Made by a program: the position numbers and the translations under genes. A stretch of DNA of 64,000 bases from Alphaproteobacteria bacterium (GTDB taxonomy: Bacteria > Pseudomonadota > Alphaproteobacteria > Reyranellales > Reyranellaceae). Below the pieces are notes generated by a model that saw only the letters and a program-made list of their open reading frames with translations, ran no database searches and was not told the DNA's origin. Shown here piece after piece: positions 8,899-16,811 of this stretch. How positions within the stretch are numbered: position 1 is the stretch's first letter; each line of letters starts with the position of its first letter. The DNA is taken from NCBI GenBank assembly GCA_016869975.1, contig VGCZ01000015.1, positions 1 through 64,000 of the forward strand. Reading direction: 5' to 3'.

Positions 8899-9792
8899 TC
8901 AGCCGGGCAGGGTCGCCGCCAGTCGCTTGGCCTCGGCCACGAGGGCGGCGGTCAGCGGGGTCATCGGCTCCCGGTCCGGGACGATCAGGCCGATGAGCGG
9001 ATCGGGCGTGTCGCTGACAATCGGGATCGCCCGGACCGTCTCCAGCAGGCCCAGCGTCTCGGCGACCTTGGCGGGCATGACGCTGGACCAGCGGCCGGTG
9101 CGGACGTGCGCGGCGAGCACGGTCATGGCGTTCGACTCCAGCGTCGGCGCCGGCTCGCAGCCCGCCGCGCGCAGCAGGCGGTCGATGATGCGGCGGCCCT
9201 GCATGTCGGGCGTCAGCAGGCACAGCGGTGTCTGGCCGACCTCGCGCCAGCCGACCTGCTCGCGATCGGCCAGCGGGCTTTCCGGCGTGGTCAGCAGCAC
9301 GTAGTGCTCGCGGTAGAGCGGCACGACCCGCACACGGCCGACCGGCTCGTTGTCGACGTAGCTGATTCCGGCGTCGATCTCGAGATTCTCGAGCTGCGAG
9401 AGGATCTCGACCGAGGTGCGCGACAGCACGGTGAACGACACGTCGGGATGGCGGGCGCGGAACGGTGTGGTCAACGAGGCGACCATGGCCAGGGTCGTCG
9501 GGATCGCGGCAATACGGAGGTGGCCGGCCAGGCCTTCGCGCAAGGTGCGGATTTCCGAGCGCATGGCGCGGGCGTCGCCGACGATGCGCCGCGCCCATTC
9601 CAGCACCCGCTCGCCCTCGGGCGTGAAGCCGATGAAGCGCGAACCGCGTTGGACCAGCAGCACGCCCAGCGTCTCCTCGAGCTGCTTGATCGCCGCCGAG
9701 AAGGTCGGCTGCGTCACACCGCTGGCCTCGGCGGCGTGGCCGAAATGCCGTTCGCGCGCCAGCGCGATGAGGAATTCCAGCTTGTCGATCAT
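8899..9792 (-). CDS. LysR-family transcriptional regulator (likely regulator of the fds operon)
   Basis: This 297-residue protein has the LysR winged helix-turn-helix at residues 4-60 (FGHAAEASGVTQPTFSAAI) followed by a periplasmic-binding-protein-like effector domain. The ATG at 9792 overlaps the stop of the amidase upstream by four bases and matches the normal LysR start MIDKLEF; an upstream in-frame ATG would lie inside the amidase gene. Regulators called FdsR occupy a similar position beside other fds operons. I infer control of fdsG-fdsD through the dyad at 8869-8887, perhaps with formate as effector. Confidence 0.92.
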   Translation of the reverse strand: MIDKLEFLIALARERHFGHAAEASGVTQPTFSAAIKQLEETLGVLLVQRGSRFIGFTPEGERVLEWARRIVGDARAMRSEIRTLREGLAGHLRIAAIPTTLAMVASLTTPFRARHPDVSFTVLSRTSVEILSQLENLEIDAGISYVDNEPVGRVRVVPLYREHYVLLTTPESPLADREQVGWREVGQTPLCLLTPDMQGRRIIDRLLRAAGCEPAPTLESNAMTVLAAHVRTGRWSSVMPAKVAETLGLLETVRAIPIVSDTPDPLIGLIVPDREPMTPLTAALVAEAKRLAATLPG

Positions 9793-11216
9793 GATCGCAT
9801 CACCGGCCGTTTGTCGGCCCAAGGCCGGACCTGCTCGAACAGGGCGGCGGCGCGCAGCACGTCGAGGTCGTGGCTCCAGCGGCCGACGATTTGCAGGCCC
9901 GTGGGCAGGCCGTCACTGGCGAAGCCCGAGGGCACCGAGATCGCCGGGTGGCCAGTGAGGTTGAAGGGGTACTGATAGGCGGTCCAGCTCTGCCGTGTGA
10001 TGCCGCAGGGCTGGTTCTCGATGATCACCTGTTGCGTGGCGTCGAAGCTGGCGTCGAGCGCGGTGCGCGCGGTGGTCGGCGAGACCAGGAAGTCGTAGCG
10101 CGCCAGCAGCTTCTGGATCCGCTGGTACAGGCCGGTGCGCGCGTATTCGGCGTTGCGCAGATCGTGCATCGAGAAGCCCTCGCCCCAATCGGCGAACTGA
10201 ACCATCGACTGGTCCATCTTGCCACGCCATTGCGCCATGCGCGGCTTCATGCGCGCGGCGATACCGGTCTGGTAGAGCACGCGGCCCTCGTACTCGATCC
10301 AGTCGATCGTGTCGCTCACCGGCTCGATCTCCGCGCCCAGCGCCAGCAGCGCCTTGAGCGACGCTTCGGTATTGGCGCGCACTTCGCGGTCGAGGACCTT
10401 GTTGGCCATCCTCTCGATGTAGCCGAAGCGCACGCCTGTCAGCCTCTGGCCCTGCAGCAGCGGCGACACCGGCTTCAACGCCGCGTTGAGCGACCAGGGA
10501 TCGCGCGCATCGGGGCCGACGATGGACGCGAACATCAGCGCCGCGTCGCCCACGGTGCGCGTCATCGGCCCGGCGAAGGAGTTGTTGGCGAAGACGTCGG
10601 CAGCCGTCTCCAGCGGCACGACGCCTAAGGTCGGTTTCAGTCCGACGATGCCGCAGGTCGCCGCCGGCCCGCGGATCGAGCCGGCGCCGTCGGTACCGAT
10701 CGCCAGCGGCCCGAGCCCGGCCGCGATCGCCGCCGCAGCGCCCCCGGACGAGCCGCCCGAGGTCCGATCGAGCCCCCAGGGATTGCGCGTGACGCCCTGC
10801 AGCGGGCTGTCGGTGAGGCCCTTGTGGCCGAACTCCGGCGTCGTCGTCTTGCCGATCAGGATCGCGCCCGCCGCGCGCAACCGTGCCGGGGTCACGCCGT
10901 CGGTCGCCGCGACATGGTCGGCAAAGATGTACGAGCCGTGCGTCGTGCGCACGCCGGCGACGTCGATCAGGTCCTTGATGCTGACCGGCAGGCCGTGCAG
11001 CGGGCCGAGCGCGCTGCCCTCGCGCACGGCGACCTCGGCCTTGCGCGCCGCCTCGCGCGCTTCCTCCGCCATCACGGTGACGAAGGCGTTGAGCGTGGGC
11101 TGGCTGCGCGCGATCGCGGCCAGCACGACCTCCAGGTAGTCCAGGGGCGAGAGCTTGCCGCGGCGGATCAGGCTGGCCGCCTCGACCGCTGGCATGAACA
11201 ACAGGTCCTCGCTCAT
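9789..11216 (-). CDS. Amidase (amidase signature family)
   Basis: This 475-residue enzyme has the full triad: Lys81 in PVSIKDLIDVAG, cis-Ser156 in SGGSSGG and Ser180 in GTDGAGSIRGPA. The start at 11216 follows a strong GGGGGAGAGG site. It is the first gene of a transcription unit that overlaps the LysR gene and runs toward the formate dehydrogenase operon. A link such as release of formate from a formylated amide is possible but only inferred from position. The product is distinct in sequence from the amidases at 772-2217 and 16808-17983. Confidence 0.9.
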   Translation of the reverse strand: MSEDLLFMPAVEAASLIRRGKLSPLDYLEVVLAAIARSQPTLNAFVTVMAEEAREAARKAEVAVREGSALGPLHGLPVSIKDLIDVAGVRTTHGSYIFADHVAATDGVTPARLRAAGAILIGKTTTPEFGHKGLTDSPLQGVTRNPWGLDRTSGGSSGGAAAAIAAGLGPLAIGTDGAGSIRGPAATCGIVGLKPTLGVVPLETAADVFANNSFAGPMTRTVGDAALMFASIVGPDARDPWSLNAALKPVSPLLQGQRLTGVRFGYIERMANKVLDREVRANTEASLKALLALGAEIEPVSDTIDWIEYEGRVLYQTGIAARMKPRMAQWRGKMDQSMVQFADWGEGFSMHDLRNAEYARTGLYQRIQKLLARYDFLVSPTTARTALDASFDATQQVIIENQPCGITRQSWTAYQYPFNLTGHPAISVPSGFASDGLPTGLQIVGRWSHDLDVLRAAALFEQVRPWADKRPVMRS

Positions 11217-11244
11217 CGCCTCTCCCCCTATACTCCCAGCCACC

Positions 11245-11718
11245 ATGCGCGATATCGAGATCTACGTCGACGGCGACGCCTGCCCGGTGAAGGCCGAAGT
11301 CTACCGCGTCGCGGGGCGTTACGGGTTGAAGGTCTTCGTCGTCGCCAACAGCTTCTTCATGGTGCCCGACGATCCGAGGATCGAACGGGTGATCGTCGAG
11401 GGCGGTTTCGACGCCGCCGACGACTGGATCGCCACCCGCGTTCAGCCCGGCGACATCGTCGTCACGGCGGACATCCCGCTCGCCGATCGTTGCTTGAAGG
11501 CCGGTGCGGCGGCGATCGGCAACACCGGCGTGCCGTTCACGGCGGATTCCATCGGCATGGCGCTGGCCAGCCGCGCGCTGATGGCCGATCTGCGGGCGAT
11601 GGGCGAGATCACCGGCGGGCCCAAGCCGATGGCCGGTCGCGACAAGTCGCGCTTCCTGTCGGCGCTCGACGAGACGATCGTACGGTTGCGACGAGCGCGG
11701 ACGACAGGCCGTCGTTGA
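11245..11718 (+). CDS. YaiI/YqxD family protein (UPF0178, DUF188)
   Basis: This 157-residue protein has the family opening DIEIYVDGDACPVK, the central SFFMVPDDPRIE and the end GGPKPMAGRDKSRFL. The family adopts a PIN-like fold and is thought to be a nuclease or NTPase-related protein, but no reaction is established. The ATG at 11245 is the family start; a longer reading frame into the divergent amidase is not used. The gene is divergent from the amidase with only 28 bases between starts. Confidence 0.9.
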   Translation: MRDIEIYVDGDACPVKAEVYRVAGRYGLKVFVVANSFFMVPDDPRIERVIVEGGFDAADDWIATRVQPGDIVVTADIPLADRCLKAGAAAIGNTGVPFTADSIGMALASRALMADLRAMGEITGGPKPMAGRDKSRFLSALDETIVRLRRARTTGRR

Positions 11719-11776
11719 CCGGCGGAGCGCCGGTTGTTACCGCTTGGGACGCAAGGAACAACACGAGGGAACACCC

Positions 11777-12388
11777 ATGAAGCTGCATACGTCGATCGGC
11801 CCCAATCCCGCGGTCGTGGCCATGTTCATGAAGGAGAAGGGCATCGAGCTGCCGTCGGTGCAGGTCGACATCAGGGGCGGCGAGAACCGCAAGGAGGCCT
11901 TCCTGAAGGTCAATCCGTCGGGCCAGAGCCCGGCGCTGGAGCTCGACGATGGCACGGTGATCAGCGAGATCACGGCGATCTGCGAGTATCTCGACGACGT
12001 CAACAAGAGCACGCCATCGCTGATCGGCAACACGCCACAGGAGCGCGCGGTCACGCACATGTGGGTCCGCCGCGTCGACCTCAACATCCTCGAGCCGATG
12101 GCCAACGGCTTCCGCTACAGCGAAGGCCTGAAGATGTTCGAGAGCCGCATGCGCTGCCTGCCCGAGGCGGCCGCCGGCTTGAAGGCCTGCGCCCAGGACA
12201 AGCTGAAATGGCTCGACGGACAGATGGTGGGCAAGACCTGGATCGCCGGCGATCGCTTCACGCTGGCCGACATCATGCTGTTCGTCTTCGTCAACTTCTT
12301 TGCCAAGGTCGGCCAGGCGATCGACCCGTCGCTGAAGAACATCGTCGCCTGGAACGAGCGCGTGAAAGCGCGGCCGAGCGCGGCCTAA
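11777..12388 (+). CDS. Glutathione S-transferase family protein
   Basis: This 203-residue protein has an N-terminal thioredoxin-like domain (KLHTSIGPNPAVVAMFMKE, NPSGQSPALELDDG with cis-Pro, and the ESI-like motif ISEITAICEYLD) and an all-helical C-terminal domain. The start at 11777 follows GAGG. The Ser at position 6-7 may be the glutathione-activating residue, as in beta- and theta-class enzymes. Substrate unknown. A palindromic repeat of family 1 follows its stop after six bases. Confidence 0.88.
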   Translation: MKLHTSIGPNPAVVAMFMKEKGIELPSVQVDIRGGENRKEAFLKVNPSGQSPALELDDGTVISEITAICEYLDDVNKSTPSLIGNTPQERAVTHMWVRRVDLNILEPMANGFRYSEGLKMFESRMRCLPEAAAGLKACAQDKLKWLDGQMVGKTWIAGDRFTLADIMLFVFVNFFAKVGQAIDPSLKNIVAWNERVKARPSAA

Positions 12389-12394
12389 GCTGCC

Positions 12395-12458
12395 TGTCAT
12401 CCCGAGCGTAGCGAGGGATCCAGGCCTCCTAGATTCCTCGCGTGCGCTCGGAATGACA
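12395..12458. repeat. Palindromic repeat, family 1 (degenerate copy)
   Basis: TGTCATCCCGAGCG with the sequence TAGCGAGGGATC forms the left arm and an imperfect inverted copy ending in GAATGACA forms the right arm. The right end contains an ATG that is in frame with the following arfB gene. Confidence 0.85.
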
Positions 12459-12467
12459 GAAACCACA

Positions 12468-12896
12468 ATGCCCCTGATCCGGATCAACCACCGCATCGCC
12501 ATCGACGAATCTGAGATCGTCGAGAGCTTCGTGCGCGCGTCGGGTCCGGGTGGTCAGAACGTCAACAAGGTGTCGACGGCGGTCGAGCTGCGCTTCGACG
12601 TGCGTGGCTCGCCGTCGTTGCCCGACGCGGTGAAGGCGCGGATGGAGAAGCTGGCCGGCCGCCGCCTGACGCGCGAGGGTGTGCTGGTGATCGAGGCACA
12701 GCGCTATCGCACGCAGGTGCGTAACCGCGAGGACGGCGTCGAGCGGCTGGTCGAGCTGATTCGCGAGGCGGCCGCGCCGCCGCCGCCGCCGCGCCGGCCG
12801 ACCAAGCCGACGCGCGCCTCGAAGGAGCGTCGCCTGGCCTCGAAGGAACGCCGCGGCCGCGTCAAGGCGCTGCGGCAATCCAGGCCGACGGATTAG
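12468..12896 (+). CDS. arfB: Alternative ribosome-rescue factor ArfB (YaeJ-type peptidyl-tRNA hydrolase)
   Basis: This 142-residue protein has the class I release-factor catalytic domain with the GGQ motif in RASGPGGQNVNK and a lysine/arginine-rich C-terminal tail (TKPTRASKERRLASKERR) that threads into the empty mRNA channel of stalled ribosomes. It frees ribosomes that have no stop codon. The family starts at MxxI near 12468; an in-frame ATG at 12453 lies in the palindromic repeat and would add five residues. The start is not settled because no strong ribosome-binding site precedes either codon. Its stop is two bases from the next gene. Confidence 0.93.
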   Translation: MPLIRINHRIAIDESEIVESFVRASGPGGQNVNKVSTAVELRFDVRGSPSLPDAVKARMEKLAGRRLTREGVLVIEAQRYRTQVRNREDGVERLVELIREAAAPPPPPRRPTKPTRASKERRLASKERRGRVKALRQSRPTD

Positions 12897-12898
12897 CG

Positions 12899-14086
12899 AT
12901 GGCATCCAACGACATCTACGGCGCACTGGGCGTGAGGCGGCGCATCAACGCCGCCGGCACGTTGACGCGGCTGGGCGGCGCGCTGATGGCGCCCGAAGTC
13001 GTCGCGGCGATGGCCGAAGCGGCGCGCTCCTCGGTCGACATCGCCGAGCTGCAATCCGCCGCCAGCGGCCAGATCGCCGACATCACCGGCGCCGAGGCCG
13101 GCATGGTCACGACCGGCGCGGCGGCGGCGCTGACGCTGGCGGCGGCCGCCAGCATGACGCGCTGGGACGTGGCGAAGATGGCGGCGCTGCCGCATGCCGA
13201 GGACTTCAAGCACGAGATCATCCTGCCGCGCACGCATCGCACCGGCTACGCGCACGCGCTGACCGCCGCTGGCGCGCGGCTGGTCGATATCGGCCACAAT
13301 GATCGCGGCACCGGTGCCGGCGTGCGCGGGCTGGAGGCCTGGGAGATCGAGGCGGCGATCACGCCGTGCACGGCGGCCTTCGCCTTCGCCGCCAATCCGC
13401 AGACCGTCGCCGATCTGCCGCTGGTCGCCTCGGTGTGCCGTCCCCGCGACATCCCCGTGATCGTCGATGGCGCGGCGCAATTGCCGCCCAAGAGCAATCT
13501 TCGCCGCTTCATCGAGCTGGGCGCCGATCTCGTCGCCTTCTCCGGTGGCAAGGCGATCGGCGGGCCGCAGGCCTCGGGCATCCTCGCTGGCCGACGCGAC
13601 CTCGTGGGCGCGGCGCTGGTGCAGCAGCTCGACATGGACGTGGCGCCGCAAACCTGGTCGCCGCCTGGCCTGATCGATCGCACGGCGATGAACGGCGTGC
13701 CGCATCACGGCATCGGCCGCGGCTTCAAGGCCGGCAAGGAGGAGATCGTCGGCCTGCTGGTGGCGCTCCGGCGTTTCGTCGAGACCGACGACGCGGCGGC
13801 CAACGCGGCGCTCGAATCGCGCCTGCGCGTCATCGCCGGCTTCCTCGGCGATGGCGTGACGTTGGTGCCGGCTGCGATCACGGGTCGTGTGCCGGTCCTC
13901 GAGATCGCCTGCGCCGATGCGGTCGCGACCAGTCGCGCACTTCTGGCCGACGACCCGCCCGTACACGTCTCCGAGCGCAAGGCGGCGCAGAACATCCTGA
14001 TCGTCGATCCGCAGGCGCTGGCGCCCGACGACGATCCGGCGCTCGCCACCGCCTTGCGTCGCTCCCTCTCCCCGCTTGTGGGATGA
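12899..14086 (+). CDS. SelA/DgaE-like PLP-dependent enzyme
   Basis: This 395-residue fold-type I PLP enzyme belongs to the group that includes selenocysteine synthase SelA and D-glucosaminate-6-phosphate ammonia-lyase DgaE. It opens with the family motif RRRINAAGTLTRLGG, and the PLP lysine is in AFSGGKAIGGPQ. It is unlikely to be SelA, because no selC, selB or selD is nearby and the size and N-terminus fit the DgaE side. It is probably a lyase or dehydratase of an amino acid or amino sugar. The stop codon lies in a degenerate family 2 palindrome. It starts two bases after arfB and precedes an M81 peptidase. Confidence 0.8.
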   Translation: MASNDIYGALGVRRRINAAGTLTRLGGALMAPEVVAAMAEAARSSVDIAELQSAASGQIADITGAEAGMVTTGAAAALTLAAAASMTRWDVAKMAALPHAEDFKHEIILPRTHRTGYAHALTAAGARLVDIGHNDRGTGAGVRGLEAWEIEAAITPCTAAFAFAANPQTVADLPLVASVCRPRDIPVIVDGAAQLPPKSNLRRFIELGADLVAFSGGKAIGGPQASGILAGRRDLVGAALVQQLDMDVAPQTWSPPGLIDRTAMNGVPHHGIGRGFKAGKEEIVGLLVALRRFVETDDAAANAALESRLRVIAGFLGDGVTLVPAAITGRVPVLEIACADAVATSRALLADDPPVHVSERKAAQNILIVDPQALAPDDDPALATALRRSLSPLVG

Positions 14087-14091
14087 GGGAG
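14062..14091. repeat. Degenerate palindrome, family 2
   Basis: CTCCCTCTCCCCGC is followed by a broken inverted copy ending in GAGGGAG. The TGA stop of the upstream PLP enzyme is inside it, at 14084-14086. Confidence 0.5.
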
Positions 14092-14130
14092 TCGGAGTAG
14101 CGTCGTATCACCAGCCCGAAGGTCGACCCA

Positions 14131-15600
14131 ATGCGCCTGTTCACCGCCACGCTCGCCACCGAGACCAACACCTTCTCGCCGATGCCCACTAGCCTCGACG
14201 GTTATCGCGAGAGCGTCTTCCTGCGGCCGGGCGAGCATCCGACCGACGCGCCGCGCATGTGCACCGCGCCGCTGTTCGTGGCGCGACGCCGCGCGGCGGC
14301 CGAGGGCTTCACCCTGATCGAGGGCAGCTGCTTCGCCGCCAGCCCGGCCGGCACCACCAATCGCGCCGACTACGAGTTCATGCGCGATGAGATTCTCGAT
14401 CAGCTCAAGGCGGCGATGCCGGTCGATGGCGTGTTGCTCGGCCTGCACGGCGCAATGGTCGCGCATGGCTACGACGACGTCGAAGGCGATATCATCGAGC
14501 GCGTGCGCGCCATCGTCGGGCCCAAGGTGGTGATCGGCGTCGAGCTCGATCCGCACTGCCATCTCACCCTGAAGCGGCTCTCTCTGGCCGACATCATCAT
14601 CTGCTACAAGGAGTTCCCGCACACCGACGTGGTCGAGCGCGCCGACGAAGTGCTGACCCTGGTGCTGCGTACCCTGCGCGGCGAGATCAAGCCCGTGACG
14701 TCGGTCTACGACTGCCGGCAGATCCAGAGCTATCCCACGACCCTGCCGCTGATGCGGGCCTTCGTCGACCGTCTGTTCGCGATGGAAGGCAAGGACGGCG
14801 TGCTGTCATTGTCGGTGGCACATTGCTTCCCCTATGGCGACGTCGCGGAGATCGGCACGCGCATGCTGGTGATCACCGACGGCGACAAGAAGAAGGCCGA
14901 CACGCTGGCGACCAAGCTGGGCGAGGAGCTGGTATCGATGCGCGGAAAGACCATGCCGCAATACCTCGACATCGCCGGCGGCGTCGCCGAAGGCCGTGCC
15001 TTCAACGATCTACCGGTCGTGATGGCCGATCCCGCCGACAACGCCGGCGGTGGCGCGCCGTCCGACAACACCACCATCCTGCGCCACCTGATCGAGCAGA
15101 AGGTCGAGAGCGCGGCGCTGGGGCCGATCTGGGATCCGATCGCCGTACGCTTGTGCTTCGACGCCGGGCTGAACGCGACCTTCCCGCTGCGCTTCGGCGG
15201 CAAGATCGGCGTGACCTCGGGCCAGCCGATCGACGCCGATGTCACGGTGACGGCGCTGGTGCGCGACGCCTGGCAGAGCTTCGGCCCGACGCGCGTGCCG
15301 CTGGGCGACTGCGCCGCCATCCGCATCGGCGGCGTCGAGGTGGTGCTGATCACCAATCGCACCCAGGCGCTGGGGCTGGAACTGTTCACCAATCTCGGCA
15401 TCGATCCGACGCAGCGCAAGCTGGTGGTGGTGAAGTCGACCAACCACTTCATGGGCGCCTACGGGCCGATCGCCAAGAAGGTGATCTACATCGAATCCGA
15501 CGCGCCGCTCAGCCGCGACTTCCGCAAGATCCCCTACACCAAGATCAACCGGCCGATCTATCCGCTGGACGCGGAGACGAAACCGGGTCTGATCTTCTGA
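14131..15600 (+). CDS. M81 family metallopeptidase (MlrC/microcystinase C-like)
   Basis: This 489-residue protein has the family opening RLFTATLATETNTFSP, the metal-site region GLHGAMVAHGYDDVEGD, the motif ELDPHCHLT and later FPHTDVVERADE. The best described member, MlrC, is a zinc peptidase that opens linearised microcystin; most members act on unknown small peptides or amides. It is preceded by the SelA/DgaE-like enzyme and the pair may handle the same substrate. The usual length is about 490-510 residues, so the gene is complete. Confidence 0.88.
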   Translation: MRLFTATLATETNTFSPMPTSLDGYRESVFLRPGEHPTDAPRMCTAPLFVARRRAAAEGFTLIEGSCFAASPAGTTNRADYEFMRDEILDQLKAAMPVDGVLLGLHGAMVAHGYDDVEGDIIERVRAIVGPKVVIGVELDPHCHLTLKRLSLADIIICYKEFPHTDVVERADEVLTLVLRTLRGEIKPVTSVYDCRQIQSYPTTLPLMRAFVDRLFAMEGKDGVLSLSVAHCFPYGDVAEIGTRMLVITDGDKKKADTLATKLGEELVSMRGKTMPQYLDIAGGVAEGRAFNDLPVVMADPADNAGGGAPSDNTTILRHLIEQKVESAALGPIWDPIAVRLCFDAGLNATFPLRFGGKIGVTSGQPIDADVTVTALVRDAWQSFGPTRVPLGDCAAIRIGGVEVVLITNRTQALGLELFTNLGIDPTQRKLVVVKSTNHFMGAYGPIAKKVIYIESDAPLSRDFRKIPYTKINRPIYPLDAETKPGLIF

Positions 15601-15605
15601 GTTGC

Positions 15606-15629
15606 TCCCTTCGAAGGCGGGGAGAGGGA
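15606..15629. repeat. Degenerate palindrome, family 2
   Basis: TCCCTTCGAAGGCGGGGAGAGGGA sits in the 39-base convergent gap between the M81 peptidase and the von Willebrand-type gene and may act as a terminator. Confidence 0.4.
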
Positions 15630-15639
15630 ATGGACTGTC

Positions 15640-16365
15640 CTAACGCGATGCGGTCCTGATCTCGACACGTGGCCCATTCAGCCCCGCGACCTCCCGCAGC
15701 AGCTTCGCGCGGATCGATTGGGCGAAGGCGCGGCGGCCATCGGCGACCATGACGAAGGCGCCGGGGCCGCCGATCACGTCGCGCTCGTAGTGGCCGATCA
15801 GGCCCTGGCCGCGCGGGCCGCTCATGCTCTCGTCGACGATCACCAGCGCGTTGATGGTGATGGCGCCGGCGACGGCGGCGTCGCGCGCCTCGTGCGCCGG
15901 GCGCCGGCCGCGCATGTCGGGGCCATCCCCCGACACGTCGATGACGCGACGCGTCGCCTGGTGCGGCGCCGCCGCTATCACGCGGATCGAGTGCTCGATG
16001 GCGTCGCCGATGGCGTTGTAGGTCTGGTGCGAGCGCGGCGCATCGATCAGCGCCTTCGCCAAAGCCTCGGCCGACGTGCGGTCGCGTACCAGCATCCAGG
16101 GCACCACGGTTGCGGCACCCATCGGCGAGCCCCATTCGACGACGGCTATGGCGGTGGCACGATGCTCGCCGTCGGTCATGGCGTCGATGATGCGCGGGTC
16201 GGCGATGGCGTCGGCATAGCCGCGCCGCTGCAGCTCGAATTCGCTCTGGTCGATGCTGCCCGAGGCGTCCATGCACAGCACCAGCAGCAGGTCGACCGCG
16301 GCCGCCTGCGCCGCGCGCGGCACCAGCAGCGCCAAGGGTAGCGCGGTGAGGCTACGGCGCCTCAT
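15640..16365 (-). CDS. DUF1194 secreted von Willebrand factor A-type protein
   Basis: This 241-residue protein has an N-terminal signal peptide of about 21 residues (MRRRSLTALPLALLVP with AQAAA cleavage region) and a VWA fold with the metal-ion-dependent adhesion motif DASGS at Asp33-Ser35-Ser37. The later SGDGPD stretch and the general spacing match DUF1194. The function of the family is not established; it is periplasmic. The ATG has an AGGAGG site, which is part of the neighbouring repeat. It follows the AtzH-like gene after 44 bases. Confidence 0.85.
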   Translation of the reverse strand: MRRRSLTALPLALLVPRAAQAAAVDLLLVLCMDASGSIDQSEFELQRRGYADAIADPRIIDAMTDGEHRATAIAVVEWGSPMGAATVVPWMLVRDRTSAEALAKALIDAPRSHQTYNAIGDAIEHSIRVIAAAPHQATRRVIDVSGDGPDMRGRRPAHEARDAAVAGAITINALVIVDESMSGPRGQGLIGHYERDVIGGPGAFVMVADGRRAFAQSIRAKLLREVAGLNGPRVEIRTASR

Positions 16366-16372
16366 ATGACCT

Positions 16373-16400
16373 CCTTCTCCCCGCCTTCGCGGAGAGAAGG
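16373..16400. repeat. Imperfect family 2 palindrome at the start of the VWA gene
   Basis: CTTCTCC with CGC pairs imperfectly with GCGG plus AGAGAAG. On the minus strand its purine arm runs into the GGAGAAGGAGG that serves as the ribosome-binding site of the 15640-16365 gene. Confidence 0.5.
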
Positions 16401-16409
16401 AAGATGCGC

Positions 16410-16811
16410 TCACCATGGCCGTTCGCTCACGACCGAGACGTGGGCGGCGATCACCTTCCAGCCGACATCGGGGAAGCGTACCCAGGTCTGGCTCTGGCGG
16501 CCGATCTGCTCCTTGCCGCGCACCTTGAATTCGAGATTCACCGTGGCGATGTCGCGGCCCAGGGTGAGGATCTCCAGCCGGATGCGCTTTTCCTTGAAGC
16601 CGGGCCCCGGCGGTCGCGCGACGCGATGGGCGTGGATCTCGTCGAAGCCGTAGCCGTTCTCGTGCAGTGCGTAACGGATGGTGCGCGGGCTGTTCCAGAA
16701 CGTGGCGTCGAGCACATCGACGTTCTTGTCGATCAGCGCCTGCTCGTAGCGCTCGAACAGCGCGCTGACTTCGGCTACGACTTCGGGGATATTCTCTCTC
16801 AGATCGGTCAT
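16410..16811 (-). CDS. AtzH-like protein (DUF3225, SnoaL-like fold)
   Basis: This 133-residue protein has the family sequence IPEVVAEVSALFERYEQAL and RFPDVGWKVIAAHVS. AtzH is described as a 1,3-dicarboxyurea amidohydrolase in cyanuric acid breakdown, but homologues occur widely with amidases of unrelated substrate. It overlaps the upstream amidase by four bases (ATGA), so the two proteins are coupled in translation and probably in function. Confidence 0.85.
   Translation of the reverse strand: MTDLRENIPEVVAEVSALFERYEQALIDKNVDVLDATFWNSPRTIRYALHENGYGFDEIHAHRVARPPGPGFKEKRIRLEILTLGRDIATVNLEFKVRGKEQIGRQSQTWVRFPDVGWKVIAAHVSVVSERPW

Noticed and set aside
12899-14086. Selenocysteine synthase (selA)
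   Set aside because: The gene is SelA-like but there is no selB, selC or selD and no Sec enzyme; the DgaE-like group fits better.
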